64,000 bases of DNA from Halobacterium sp. DL1 (GCA_000230955.3 CP007060.1:992001-1056000), one strand, 5' to 3'. Counted from the stretch's first letter, positions 8,846 to 16,841 are shown. Notes: generated by a model not told the origin, from the sequence alone. Program-made: numbers and translations.

Positions 8846-9189
8846 TCCTCCTCGATGCTCACGCTCGGGTTGAAGTTCTCGATCTCCGAGAACTGGACGT
8901 CGTAGGTGATGTTGATTATCGTCGAGGAGTGGGCGTCGAGGGACACCTGTCGCACCTTCGTCGACGCCTCGCCGTTCAGGTCGCTGTTGATGTACACGGT
9001 GCCCGAAGCCTCCCGGCTGCTGGGGTTCGAGACGGTAACCACGTAGACGAGCGAGCCGTCCTCGCCCTCCTCGAAGTTCGAGTCCGCTACCTCGAGGACG
9101 TTCTCGTCGCGACCCCGGCGCAGACAGCCCGCGACCGCGAGGGTGACGCCGGCGGCCGCCGCGCGTCCGAGCAGAGTCCGCCGCTTCAT
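8842..9189 (-). CDS. Tat/lipobox secreted lipoprotein
   Basis: A 115-residue protein whose N-terminus MKRRTLLGRAAAAGVTLAVAGC (shown split: 'MKRRTLLGRAAAAG' then 'VTLAVAGC') combines a twin-arginine motif with a lipobox (LAVAGC). It is therefore probably exported folded and lipid-anchored outside the membrane. The mature part is a small beta-rich domain (VYVVTVSNPSSREASGTV, VSLDAHSSTIINITYDV), like the FxLYD/NEW-type add-on domains of archaeal lipoproteins. ATG 9189 is chosen because it places the signal at the very start; an upstream 26-residue extension is not signal-like. It lies antisense between xpb (4-base overlap at the 3' ends) and bax1, to which it is divergent. Function unknown. Confidence 0.7.
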   Translation of the reverse strand: MKRRTLLGRAAAAGVTLAVAGCLRRGRDENVLEVADSNFEEGEDGSLVYVVTVSNPSSREASGTVYINSDLNGEASTKVRQVSLDAHSSTIINITYDVQFSEIENFNPSVSIEED

Positions 9190-9259
9190 ACCCTCCGGTT
9201 CCGGCGTGTCGGCAAGTATCTTCTGCATCCTTTTGTGGGCGGCGAGCGTAGCCGGCGCC

Positions 9260-10762
9260 GTGCTCACGAAGGACCTCCTCCGCGTGTCCCGCGCGGGCGG
9301 CGGCTATCAGCCCCAGTTCGCCGGGGCCGACAGCGAGGCGCTCGCCGCCAGCGTCCTCGGGACGTTTCAGGGACACGTCGGGGAGGAGCGGGGCGTCCTG
9401 CGCGACGCGCTCGCGGACCTCGAGGCAGACGCCGAGGACTTCAAACTCGTGCGCGGCCTCGCCCACCTCGTCGAGCGCGACGCCACGTTCGCCGTCGAAG
9501 CCCCCCTCGACCCCGAGAGCGCGCGCCGCGCCGCCTTCACCGCAGCGGAGGACGTCGGGGTCGTCACCGCCGACGAACGGGAGGCCGCGCTCGCCGCCGC
9601 CGCGGAGCGCTTCCCGGGCGACCCGACGCCCGACGCCCTCGCCGAGTCGCTGTACGCCGACCGGGAAACTCGCGAGGTCCTCGTCGAAGTCGCGCCGCGC
9701 TGGTCGCCCGCCGAACTGGTCGCCCAGTACAACCTCTCGCTCGCCCAGACGGCGCTGTTCGACGCGACGGAGGTCCGCGTCGAGTCGACGGACCCGCGCT
9801 CGCTCGTCTCGGCGGTCAAACGCCTGGGGCTGCTGTACGAGGTCATTCCCACGGACGAGGGGCGAAAAGTCGTTCTGACAGGGCCGGACGCGCTGTTCCA
9901 CAACACCCGGCGGTACGGCACCAGGTTCGCTCGCGTGCTCCGGGCGGTCGCGACCGCCGACGAGTGGCGCCTGGAGGCGACCATCGACGACCGCGGGACG
10001 GAGCGCCTGCTGGTGCTCACCGGCGAGGACGTCTCGGTCCCGGACGCCGACCCCGTCGCCGAGGTGTCCTTCGACAGCGACGTCGAGCGGGAGTTCGCGA
10101 CGCGCTTCGACTCGCTGGACCTCGACTGGACGCTCGTCCGCGAACCCGACGTACTCGCGGCGGGTGACCGCCTGATGGTGCCCGACTTCGCCTTCGAGTA
10201 CGACTACGGCGACGCCCGCGTCTACTTCGAGATCATGGGGTTCTGGACGCCGGAGTACGTCGAGAAGAAGCTCGCCCAGTTGGAGGATACCGACGAGACG
10301 CTGCTGGTCGCCGTCGACGCGAGCCTCGGCGTCGGCGAGGAGATCGCGGCCCGCGACCACCGCGTCGTCGAGTACACCGGGTCCGTGCGAGTCAAGGACG
10401 TCGTGGACGCGCTCCGGGAACTGGAAGCCGACCTCGTGGCCGCGAACGCCGCGGACCTCCCCGACGAACTCGTCCCCGACGCCGACGTCGTGACGCTCGG
10501 GGACCTCGCCGCTACCCACGGCGTCAGCGAGGACGCGGTCGAGGCGAAGTCGTTCCCGGCGCACGAGCGCGTCGGCCGGACGCTCGTTCGGCCCGCGGTG
10601 CTCGACGCCGTCGCCGCCGAACTGGAGGTGGGGCTCTCCCGCGCCGAAGCCGAAACCACCCTTGACGACTCTGGCATCGAGGACGCCAGTGCCGCGCTCT
10701 CCCGTCTCGGTTACCGCGTCGAGTGGGAGGGGCTAGGTGGTGGGACGCTCCACGAAAAATAA
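9260..10762 (+). CDS. bax1: Bax1-type nuclease, partner of XPB (DUF790)
   Basis: Bax1 (DUF790) is the structure-specific endonuclease that binds archaeal XPB in a proposed nucleotide-excision pathway. The 500-residue protein from GTG 9260 begins [20 protein letters not shown], the family N-terminus. The nuclease core includes VPDFAFEYDYG and YFEIMGFWTPEYVEKKL (about 310-335); the Asp/Glu residues there match the PD-(D/E)xK-like centre described for Bax1. A helix-turn-helix-like tail (LGDLAATHGVSEDAVEAKS) follows. It is in the same orientation as xpb but 414 bases downstream, with a lipoprotein gene on the other strand between them, so it needs its own promoter. Confidence 0.9.
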   Translation: MLTKDLLRVSRAGGGYQPQFAGADSEALAASVLGTFQGHVGEERGVLRDALADLEADAEDFKLVRGLAHLVERDATFAVEAPLDPESARRAAFTAAEDVGVVTADEREAALAAAAERFPGDPTPDALAESLYADRETREVLVEVAPRWSPAELVAQYNLSLAQTALFDATEVRVESTDPRSLVSAVKRLGLLYEVIPTDEGRKVVLTGPDALFHNTRRYGTRFARVLRAVATADEWRLEATIDDRGTERLLVLTGEDVSVPDADPVAEVSFDSDVEREFATRFDSLDLDWTLVREPDVLAAGDRLMVPDFAFEYDYGDARVYFEIMGFWTPEYVEKKLAQLEDTDETLLVAVDASLGVGEEIAARDHRVVEYTGSVRVKDVVDALRELEADLVAANAADLPDELVPDADVVTLGDLAATHGVSEDAVEAKSFPAHERVGRTLVRPAVLDAVAAELEVGLSRAEAETTLDDSGIEDASAALSRLGYRVEWEGLGGGTLHEK

Positions 10763-10767
10763 TCTAT

Positions 10768-10795
10768 AGAGGTTATATCTAGAAACATAACTTCT
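10768..10795. promoter_or_regulatory. AT-rich imperfect palindrome upstream of the satD-like gene
   Basis: AGAGGTTAT (10768-10776) is an 8/9 inverted match to ATAACTTCT (10787-10795) in an AT-rich stretch of about 50 bases that contrasts with the GC-rich genome. It is 29-56 bases upstream of the satD-like ATG and covers the place expected for the promoter, so a regulator binding here could control the operon. The satD-like protein itself carries a helix-turn-helix, so autoregulation is one option. Confidence 0.45.
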
Positions 10796-10823
10796 AAGTG
10801 TTATACTGTCGTCGGTGAGTGTG

Positions 10824-11450
10824 ATGCCGACTCGCTACGTCGTCCTCGGCGACGTCGTCGGTTCCCGGCGCATCGAGGACCGCGGCGCGTTCGGGAACCG
10901 ACTCGTCGACGCCTGTGCGGCAGTCACCGAAGACCACGCCGACGCGTTCGACGCGCCGCTGGAACCCCTGAAGGGCGTCGACGAAGTCGGCGGGGTGCTC
11001 GTCGACCCGGCGCCCCTGTACGACATTATCGACGACCTGCGCGAACGCCTCCACCCCCAGGAACTCCGGGTCTCCGTCGCCGCGGGGGCTGTCGACGTCG
11101 GCCTCGACACCGGCGAGGTTTCCCGAATGGACGGGCCGGCGTTCCACCGCGCCGACGAACTCCTGGCCGACCTCGGAACGTCGCCGCTGCGCGTCGCGTT
11201 CGACTTCGACCAGGCACCCCTCGACGGCGCGCTCGCCGACGAGGTGAACCTCCTCTTCCTCCTGAAGGCGCGGTGGACGGACCGACAGCGCCGCGTCGTC
11301 GACGCCTACCGGGACGCCGACTCGCAGGCCGCAGCGGCCGACAGCCTCGGCGTCTCCCAGTCAGCGGTCTCGCAGGCGCTCTCCCGCGCGTCGTGGCCGG
11401 CCATCCGGGAGATTGAAACCAGATTGCAACGAACGTTCCGCGCAGTATGA
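10824..11450 (+). CDS. SatD-like protein with C-terminal helix-turn-helix
   Basis: A 208-residue protein. Residues 1-100 (YVVLGDVVGSRRIEDRGAF, 'RVSVAAGAVDVG', 'GPAFHRADELL') match the SatD family, first named in Streptococcus acid tolerance and with no known biochemistry. The C-terminal 55 residues (RRVVDAYRDADSQAAAADSL then GVSQSAVSQALSRA) form a sigma70-r4/LuxR-like helix-turn-helix, so the protein probably binds DNA. ATG 10824 is preferred to GTG 10815. Its stop overlaps the next gene by 4 bases (ATGA), which indicates translational coupling with the membrane protein. An AT-rich palindrome lies just upstream. Confidence 0.75.
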   Translation: MPTRYVVLGDVVGSRRIEDRGAFGNRLVDACAAVTEDHADAFDAPLEPLKGVDEVGGVLVDPAPLYDIIDDLRERLHPQELRVSVAAGAVDVGLDTGEVSRMDGPAFHRADELLADLGTSPLRVAFDFDQAPLDGALADEVNLLFLLKARWTDRQRRVVDAYRDADSQAAAADSLGVSQSAVSQALSRASWPAIREIETRLQRTFRAV

Positions 11451-11818
11451 GCGCGCTCCCGTTCGCCGCCACGGCTGAACACCTCGTCATCGCCGCTGCG
11501 GGCTACGCCGTACTGCTCGCCACCAGCGGCTTCGTCGTCACGCGCGCGCTGGGGCTGGTGCCCTCGGAGGACGACGTGCCGACCGGCCGCGAACGGGACG
11601 TCGGCGTGCTCATCGGGAAGTGCGAGAACGTCCTCACGCTCACGTTCGTCCTCGCCGGCGCGTTCACGGCGCTCGCCGTCGTGTTCGCCGCGAAAGGCAT
11701 CGTCCGCAAGGACGACATCGAGAAGAACAGCCTCTTCTACCTCGCCGGGACGCTCGTCAACCTCACCTACTCCGTGCTCGTCGGCGTCGCCGTAACCGTC
11801 GCTATCGCGGCGCTCTGA
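11447..11818 (+). CDS. Four-helix membrane protein coupled to the satD-like gene
   Basis: A 123-residue integral membrane protein. Hydrophobic helices lie at about 10-32, 62-82 and 100-122; a polar loop (PSEDDVPTGRERDVGVLIGK) separates the first two. The sequence FAAKGIVRKDDIEKNSLFYL suggests a cytoplasmic amphipathic link. It begins inside the satD-like stop codon (ATGA overlap), so both are likely made together. SatD-like genes in bacteria also have a membrane partner (SatE), but I see no clear sequence match, so the analogy is by context only. No transport signature is visible. Confidence 0.65.
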   Translation: MSALPFAATAEHLVIAAAGYAVLLATSGFVVTRALGLVPSEDDVPTGRERDVGVLIGKCENVLTLTFVLAGAFTALAVVFAAKGIVRKDDIEKNSLFYLAGTLVNLTYSVLVGVAVTVAIAAL

Positions 11819-11821
11819 AGC

Positions 11822-12325
11822 CTAGAGGTCCCGCTGTTTGCCCTTCGGCACCATCGACTTCAGTTCGCCGTGCGTGAACAGGCCGACGCCGATGGGTTCG
11901 ACGCCGCCCGCGAGTTCGTGGGCGACGACGAGGTAGCCCCAGTCGCCGTCCCACTCGAGTTCGAGGTCCTCGCCCGCAGCGAAGCGCTTCGCGCGCTCGT
12001 CGTCGAGTTCGAGGACGTTCTTCGTGGCCGCGCGGCCGAAGCGCTGGACGGCGTCCGTCGTCGGCTTCCAGTGCTCCTGGCGCGTGCGCAGCAATTTCAG
12101 GCCGAGCGCCTCGATGGGAACCGGCCCCTCGAGGTCGTAGGGGAGGCCCCAGACCTTCCCTTTGCCCTTCTCCCAGAGCGTGTACCCCTCGAACGTGTCC
12201 TCGGGGACGCCGAAGCGCTGCACCCACCAGTCCACGACCGCCTGCCGGGTGGGCCGCCCCTCGACCTCGCGGTCGGCGCCGGACTCGGGCAGTCGGTCGA
12301 AGCGCCGGCCGTTGTTGTCTCTCAC
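11822..12325 (-). CDS. PUA-like RNA-binding protein linked to an rRNA m5C methyltransferase
   Basis: A 167-residue protein starting at GTG 12325, whose start overlaps the stop of the upstream methyltransferase by 4 bases (GTGA). The last 100 residues (PIEALGLKLLRTRQEHWKPT, 'QRFGRAATKNVLELDDERA', 'GVGLFTHGELKSMVPKGKQ') resemble the pre-PUA/PUA tail that follows the catalytic domain in NSUN/RsmF-type methyltransferases. The N-terminal part ('RQAVVDWWVQRFGVPEDTFE') is typical of the haloarchaeal version. It probably binds the rRNA and helps the upstream enzyme choose its cytosine, as a separate chain in place of a fused domain. The start is fixed by the overlap; earlier ATGs lie inside the upstream gene. 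Confidence 0.75.
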   Translation of the reverse strand: MRDNNGRRFDRLPESGADREVEGRPTRQAVVDWWVQRFGVPEDTFEGYTLWEKGKGKVWGLPYDLEGPVPIEALGLKLLRTRQEHWKPTTDAVQRFGRAATKNVLELDDERAKRFAAGEDLELEWDGDWGYLVVAHELAGGVEPIGVGLFTHGELKSMVPKGKQRDL

Positions 12326-13233
12326 GCCGTCACCTCCAGTTTCGCGGCGAAGAACCCGCCCGTGTCGTTGAGGTGGGGGTAGTAGCGCCGCGTCTTCGTC
12401 AGCGACTCGTCGTAGGCCTCGTCGTCCCACTCGGTGAGTCCGGGCGCAGACGTCAGGCCGGTGTCGAAGTCGACGAGTCGGCAGTCCGCCGCGTCGAGGA
12501 CGGCGTCGACGACGGCCTCGTTCTCCTCGGGGGCGAACGTGCACGTCGAGTAGACCACGCTGCCGCCCTCGCGGGTGAGTTCGACGGCGCGCTCGAGGAT
12601 GTCCGACTGGAGTCGGCCGAGGTTCCGGCTGGCCGACGCGCCCGCGCTCTCAAGGGCGTCGGGGTTCTTCCGAATCGTCCCCTCGCAGGTGCAGGGGGCG
12701 TCCACGAGCGCGGCGTCGAAGGCGTCCACGTTCGGGAACGCGTCGAGAGTCGTACGGCGGGCGTCCCCGTTCGTCACCGCCGCCGACGTGACGCCGAGGC
12801 GGTCGCAGTTCCCCCGGAGTGCGGAGAGCCGTCCGAGGTTGTCGTCGTTCGCGACCACCAGCCCCCGATCGTCTATCTCGGCGGCGAGCTGCGCGGTCTT
12901 GCCGCCGGGCGCCGCACACGAGTCCCAGACCACGTCGCCGGGCTGGGGGTCGAGCACGGCGGGCGGGACCGAGGAGACCTCCTCCTGGCCGTGCATCCAG
13001 CCGTGGACGTACGGCCACGTGTTGCCGGGCTTGTCGGTGTCCAATTCGAGGACGCCCCGGTGCCAGTCGCGGCGCTCCACGCCGACCCCCTCGTCGTCGA
13101 GGGCCTCGACCACGCGGTCGGTCGTCGCCTTGATCGGGTTCACGCGGACCGTCGTCGGCAGCGGGCGCTCGCAGGCGTCGAGGAACGCGTCGAAGTCGTC
13201 GATGATCGGCTCGTACCGCGAGAGCGCGTCCAT
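12322..13233 (-). CDS. RsmB/NOP-family rRNA (cytosine-5) methyltransferase
   Basis: Uses S-adenosylmethionine to methylate C5 of a cytosine, most likely in rRNA. The 303-residue protein has the SAM motif VVWDSCAAPGGKTAQLA (about 110), then motif IV DAPCTCEGTIRKNP (about 182) and motif VI VVYSTCTFAPEENE (about 240). The two cysteines (in PCT and TCT) are the release and nucleophile residues of this family. A short N-terminal segment (DDFDAFLDACERPLPTTVRV) is the family's pre-domain. Start at ATG 13233. No PUA domain is attached; a PUA-like protein is encoded immediately downstream with a 4-base overlap. Confidence 0.93.
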   Translation of the reverse strand: MDALSRYEPIIDDFDAFLDACERPLPTTVRVNPIKATTDRVVEALDDEGVGVERRDWHRGVLELDTDKPGNTWPYVHGWMHGQEEVSSVPPAVLDPQPGDVVWDSCAAPGGKTAQLAAEIDDRGLVVANDDNLGRLSALRGNCDRLGVTSAAVTNGDARRTTLDAFPNVDAFDAALVDAPCTCEGTIRKNPDALESAGASASRNLGRLQSDILERAVELTREGGSVVYSTCTFAPEENEAVVDAVLDAADCRLVDFDTGLTSAPGLTEWDDEAYDESLTKTRRYYPHLNDTGGFFAAKLEVTA

Positions 13234-13338
13234 TGCACCCCGGTAGGCCCGAGGGCGGTTTGTGGCTTGCGCTCCAGACGCCCACCCGCTCGCCCCGTCT
13301 GCCCCGGCTTTATGCTACGGCCGTGCCAACGCTCGACC

Positions 13339-14085
13339 ATGGCTCAAGTCCGCGTCAAGTCCGAACTGGACCTCGACTCCCCGACGCTCGTGGAGGGCCT
13401 CCCCGGAATCGGCCTCGTCGGCAAGATCGCCACCGACCACCTCGTCGACACCCTCGACATGACCTACGTCGCCAGCGTCGACTGCGCGAGCATCCCGCAG
13501 GTCACCATCTACGACGAGGGCGCCCGCCACGTCCTCCCGCCCGTCCGCATCTACGCGAACGAGTCCGAGGACGTCCTTGCGCTCCAGAGCGATGTCCCCA
13601 TCTCCCGGGGCGGCGGCGACGAGTTCGCGGAGTGCATCACGGCGTGGCTGCAGGACAACGACGTCACGCCGCTGTACCTCAGCGGCCTCCCCCAGGCCGA
13701 CTACGAACCCGGGGACGTCCCCGAGGTCTTCGGCATCGGCACCGGCGACGCCGTCGCGCGTCTCGACGATCTGGACGTCGGCCGGCCCCCCGAACGCGGC
13801 ATCGTCGGCGGGCCCACGGGCGCCCTCATCAACCGCGCCGGCGAGTACGGCCTCGACGCCATCGGCCTTGTCGTCGACTCCGACCCCCAGTTCCCCGACC
13901 CCGCCGCCGCCAAACACCTCATCCAGGACGCCATCGAACCGCTCTCCGGCGTCGACGTCTCCACCGAGGACCTGGTCGAGCACGCCGAGGACATCCGCGA
14001 CCAGAAAGAGCAGTTCGCCCAACGCATGCAGGAGGCCAACGAGGAGGAGTCGACGCAAGCACAGCCGATGCGGATGTTCCAATAG
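13339..14085 (+). CDS. PAC2-family proteasome assembly chaperone homolog
   Basis: A 248-residue protein from ATG 13339. It opens TLVEGLPGIGLVGKIATDHL, the PAC2-fold signature (purine-nucleoside-phosphorylase-like fold), and later has VFGIGTGDAVARL and GGPTGALINRAGEYGLDAIG. PAC2-like proteins in archaea are proposed to aid 20S proteasome assembly; direct proof in haloarchaea is limited. A short coiled tail (EHAEDIRDQKEQFAQRMQEA) may mediate oligomer contact. A second, divergent paralog lies at 55746, and PAN is encoded in the same window. This gene is divergent from the methyltransferase; a T5 run (14092-14096) follows its stop. Confidence 0.85.
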   Translation: MAQVRVKSELDLDSPTLVEGLPGIGLVGKIATDHLVDTLDMTYVASVDCASIPQVTIYDEGARHVLPPVRIYANESEDVLALQSDVPISRGGGDEFAECITAWLQDNDVTPLYLSGLPQADYEPGDVPEVFGIGTGDAVARLDDLDVGRPPERGIVGGPTGALINRAGEYGLDAIGLVVDSDPQFPDPAAAKHLIQDAIEPLSGVDVSTEDLVEHAEDIRDQKEQFAQRMQEANEEESTQAQPMRMFQ

Positions 14086-14298
14086 TACCTTTTTACTCGT
14101 CGGGTGCGCGCCGAGCGCGCACCGCTCCTCGCAAAAAGCTACGCTAAAAACTTCCCGCGCTCCCTCCGGTCGCGCGGCGAACCGCGACCCTTCCGGGGTC
14201 TTCGACCCGCTCGGGTCGCGGATGCTCGACCGCTGGTTGGTCGTTCTGCTCGACCCGGTTCGCCAAGAGTTATCAGGACCCGCGTTGCCCGTTGAGGT
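14086..14298. terminator. Hairpin-rich 3' region with T-tract
   Basis: The T-tract CCTTTTTACT follows the PAC2 stop by a few bases. A perfect 8-bp stem GGTGCGCG (14103-14110) with CGCGCACC (14116-14123) comes next. Further downstream are CGACCCG/CGGGTCG and CGACC/GGTCG stems. I find no gene in these 213 bases. The T-tract is the likely terminator; the last 40 bases must carry the aminotransferase promoter. Confidence 0.5.
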
Positions 14299-15420
14299 AT
14301 GTCAGAGTTCTCGGCGCGGGTAGAGCAGGTATCCATCAGCGGCATCCGGGAAGTGTTCGAGGCGGCGGGTGAGGACGCCATCAACCTCGGTCTGGGACAG
14401 CCGGACTTCCCGACACCAGAGCACGCGCGACAGGCGGCCGTGGACGCCATCGAGTCCGGGAAAGCCGACGGCTACACGTCGAACCGCGGGACGCCCGAAC
14501 TCGTCGACGCTATCGTCGAGAAGCACGCGCGCGACCAGGGGGTCGACGTGGCTCCAGAGGGCGTCATCGCCACTGCGGGAGGGAGCGAGGCGCTCCACAT
14601 CGCGCTCGAAGCCCACGTCGACCCCGGTGAGGAGGTGCTGTTCCCGGACCCCGGCTTCGTCTCCTACGACGCGCTCACCCGCATCGCTGGCGGCGAACCA
14701 GTGGGGCTCCCGCTGCGCGACGACCTGACTCTCGACCCGGCCACCGTGGAGGAGCGCATCACCGACGACACGGCGGCGTTCATCGTCAACAGCCCGTCGA
14801 ATCCGACCGGCGCGGTGCAGACGCCCAACGACATGCGGGAGTTCGCGCGCATCGCCGACGAACACGACGTGCTCTGCATCAGCGACGAGGTGTACGAGCA
14901 CATCGTTTTCGAGGGCGAGCACCGCTCCCCGATCGAGTTCGCGGAGACCGACAACGTGGTCGTCGTCAACGCCTGCTCGAAGACGTACTCGATGACCGGG
15001 TGGCGACTGGGCTGGATCGCCGCCAGCGAGCGCCGCGCGGAGCGGATGCTGCGCGTCCACCAGTACGCCCAGGCCTGTGCCAGCGCGCCGGCCCAGTACG
15101 CAGCGGAGGCCGCGCTCTCGGGCCCGCAGGGCGTCGTCGACGAGATGGTCGCGTCGTTCCAGGAGCGCCGCGACGTGCTCCTCGACGGCCTCGAGGAGAT
15201 GGGCCTGGAGGTACCGACGCCCCACGGTGCGTTCTATGCGATGCCAAAGGTCCCCGACGGCTGGGTGGACGAGGTGCTCGACCGCGGCGTCGTCGTCGTC
15301 CCCGGCAGTGCGTTCGGCGACGAGGGCGAGGGGTACGTCCGCATCTCCTACGCGACGGACATGGCCGAAATCCGGGACGCACTCGACGCGATGCGCGAAG
15401 CGACGGCGGCTGTGACGTAG
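14299..15420 (+). CDS. Class I/II pyridoxal-phosphate aminotransferase
   Basis: Fold-type I aminotransferase, 373 residues, of the aspartate/aromatic aminotransferase group. Markers: GLGQPDFPTPEHARQAA (N-terminal), YTSNRGTPELVDAI, TAGGSEALHIALEAHV (PLP phosphate region), VNSPSNPTGAVQT (the Asn-Pro pair of the cofactor pocket), SDEVYEHIVFEG (Asp/Tyr contacts) and NACSKTYSMTGWRLGW, whose Lys at about 228 forms the Schiff base; ending GYVRISYATD with the substrate-carboxylate Arg. It moves an amino group between an amino acid and 2-oxoglutarate; the actual substrate is not readable from sequence. Start ATG 14299 gives a normal N-terminus. Alone on this strand, with no operon partner. Confidence 0.92.
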   Translation: MSEFSARVEQVSISGIREVFEAAGEDAINLGLGQPDFPTPEHARQAAVDAIESGKADGYTSNRGTPELVDAIVEKHARDQGVDVAPEGVIATAGGSEALHIALEAHVDPGEEVLFPDPGFVSYDALTRIAGGEPVGLPLRDDLTLDPATVEERITDDTAAFIVNSPSNPTGAVQTPNDMREFARIADEHDVLCISDEVYEHIVFEGEHRSPIEFAETDNVVVVNACSKTYSMTGWRLGWIAASERRAERMLRVHQYAQACASAPAQYAAEAALSGPQGVVDEMVASFQERRDVLLDGLEEMGLEVPTPHGAFYAMPKVPDGWVDEVLDRGVVVVPGSAFGDEGEGYVRISYATDMAEIRDALDAMREATAAVT

Positions 15421-15566
15421 CCCGGCGGCGGGTCAGATTCGTCGACGACCTCGAGTGTAGACGACGCCCGTTCGACTGTCTCCCCTGTTTTCTCTGCTCG
15501 GCGACCGGCGAGAAAGACCGTACCCGGCCCTGACAGTTATCCGGTCGCCAGCCCAACGGTACGTGT

Positions 15567-16418
15567 ATGCACCTCGCACGGCACAGCGGGGGGTGGCGCG
15601 GCGACGCTGCCGCGCTCGCTTCCCAGGTTCACCCCGTGTTCATGCTCCCACCGCTCGCGGCGTCGGGGTTCGGCGCGGTGCTCGCCGGCGAGTTCACCCT
15701 CGACGTCGCGGCCGTCCACCTCGCCGCGATGTTCTTCGCAGTGTACACCGCGCACGTCAAGGACGGACTGGTGGACTTCCACGTCCGCGGGGAGGACGAC
15801 GACCACCCGCTCACGGAGCGGGGCTGTCTCACCGCCATCCGCGGCGCCAGCGCGGCCTTCTTCGCGTGCGCGGCGGCGCTGTGGTGGGCCGTCGGCGCGG
15901 GCGCACTCCTACTCGTCCTGCCGCCTTGGCTCATCGCCTACCACCACGCCCCGCAACTAGATACGAACCCAGTCACGACGACGACGGGCTACCCGCTGGG
16001 CATCGCGTTCTCGCTGCTCGGGGGCTACTACGTCCAGACAGGGGCGCTCGGAGTGCGACCACTCGCGTTCGCCGCCGTCCTGCTCGTCCTGCTGGCCGGC
16101 GTAAAGGTCGTCGACGACTCCCAGGACTACGACTACGACCGCTCCATCGGGAAACACACCGTCGCCGTCGTGCTCGGCGAACAGGGCGCCCGCCGGGTCG
16201 CGTTCGCGCTGATGGGCGCCGCGATGGTCGGCGTCGTCGCGTTCGTCGCGTTCGCCGTCTTCCCGCCGAGCGCCGTCGCCGCCGTCGCCGCATTCGGCGC
16301 CGTCGCCGCGTTCGCCGCCCGCGCCGACCCGGAGATAGCCACCATGCTGCTCGTTCGGGGCTGCTACGTCTTCCTCGCGGTGCTCGTCGCCGCGGTCTGG
16401 TTCCAGCCGCTCGCCTGA
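15567..16418 (+). CDS. UbiA-family membrane prenyltransferase
   Basis: A 283-residue integral membrane protein with about eight hydrophobic helices. The two Asp-rich motifs that bind prenyl-diphosphate through magnesium are present. The first is KDGLVDFHVRGEDDDHPL (about 70), a variant of N-x3-D-x3-D in the usual place. The second is KVVDDSQDYDYDRSIGKHTV (about 178). UbiA enzymes attach isoprenoid chains to quinone, chlorophyll, haem or lipid head groups; which one here cannot be told. The Asn of the first motif is replaced (YTAHVKDGLVD), which is worth noting. It stands alone, 146 bases after the aminotransferase. Confidence 0.85.
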   Translation: MHLARHSGGWRGDAAALASQVHPVFMLPPLAASGFGAVLAGEFTLDVAAVHLAAMFFAVYTAHVKDGLVDFHVRGEDDDHPLTERGCLTAIRGASAAFFACAAALWWAVGAGALLLVLPPWLIAYHHAPQLDTNPVTTTTGYPLGIAFSLLGGYYVQTGALGVRPLAFAAVLLVLLAGVKVVDDSQDYDYDRSIGKHTVAVVLGEQGARRVAFALMGAAMVGVVAFVAFAVFPPSAVAAVAAFGAVAAFAARADPEIATMLLVRGCYVFLAVLVAAVWFQPLA

Positions 16419-16419
16419 G

Positions 16420-16427
16420 ATTTAAGT
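16420..16427 (+). promoter_or_regulatory. TATA-like box for a leaderless membrane-protein gene
   Basis: ATTTAAGT at 16420-16427 directly follows the UbiA stop and sits about 23-30 bases before ATG 16450. This is the spacing for a transcript that starts at or next to that ATG. It supports 16450 as the start although the downstream reading frame is offset. Confidence 0.5.
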
Positions 16428-16449
16428 GCGGTCGGGAGTCTGTCTGCGC

Positions 16450-16841
16450 ATGAACGGCTGGCAGTCCTCGGCGGCAGCGTCGTCGCCGCGACGGCCGTCA
16501 CGCTCGCAATCGTCGGTGCCGGAACGCCGGAGCGCGTCGCGGTCGCACTCCTGATAGCGGGCGTGCTGACGGGCGCGGCGAGTCGGTCGTTCCAGTCCGA
16601 GTTCCTCGACGCGTTCGCCGCCGGCACCCTCGGGTTCGCGGTCGCGGTCACCGTCGTCTCCTTCGGGTTCGGCGGGGTCGGCGCGGCCAACGACATCTAC
16701 GGCTCGCGCTACAACTTCGGTGTGCTGCTCTACCTCGCTGCAGTCGCGTTCTCGCCCGTGCCGGGGCTCTGTGCCGCCCTCGGTGGGGGCGTCGGCGCGC
16801 GCCTCCGGTACGCGGTGCGTGACCACGCGGACGGCGCGTAG
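16450..16841 (+). CDS. Small membrane protein, apparently frameshifted near its start
   Basis: From ATG 16450 the frame runs only 34 codons and stops at 16552. The protein-like frame begins one base later, near 16458. It reads LAVLGGSVVAATAVTLAIVG, then PERVAVALLIAGVLTG, then continues to 16841 with two more membrane helices (about FAAGTLGFAVAVTVVSFGF and VLLYLAAVAFSPVPGLCAA). This is a four-helix haloarchaeal membrane protein of the DUF5518 kind (tentative). Adding one base in the GGC codon at 16456-16458 would give MNGLAVLGG. So a one-base deletion, real or from sequencing, is likely. Without repair, only GTG 16563 would start an in-frame 92-residue protein lacking two helices. Confidence 0.6.

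Noticed and set aside
8405-10564. 719-codon minus-strand ORF covering xpb and bax1
   Set aside because: Shadow frame of two well-recognised plus-strand genes, without domains.
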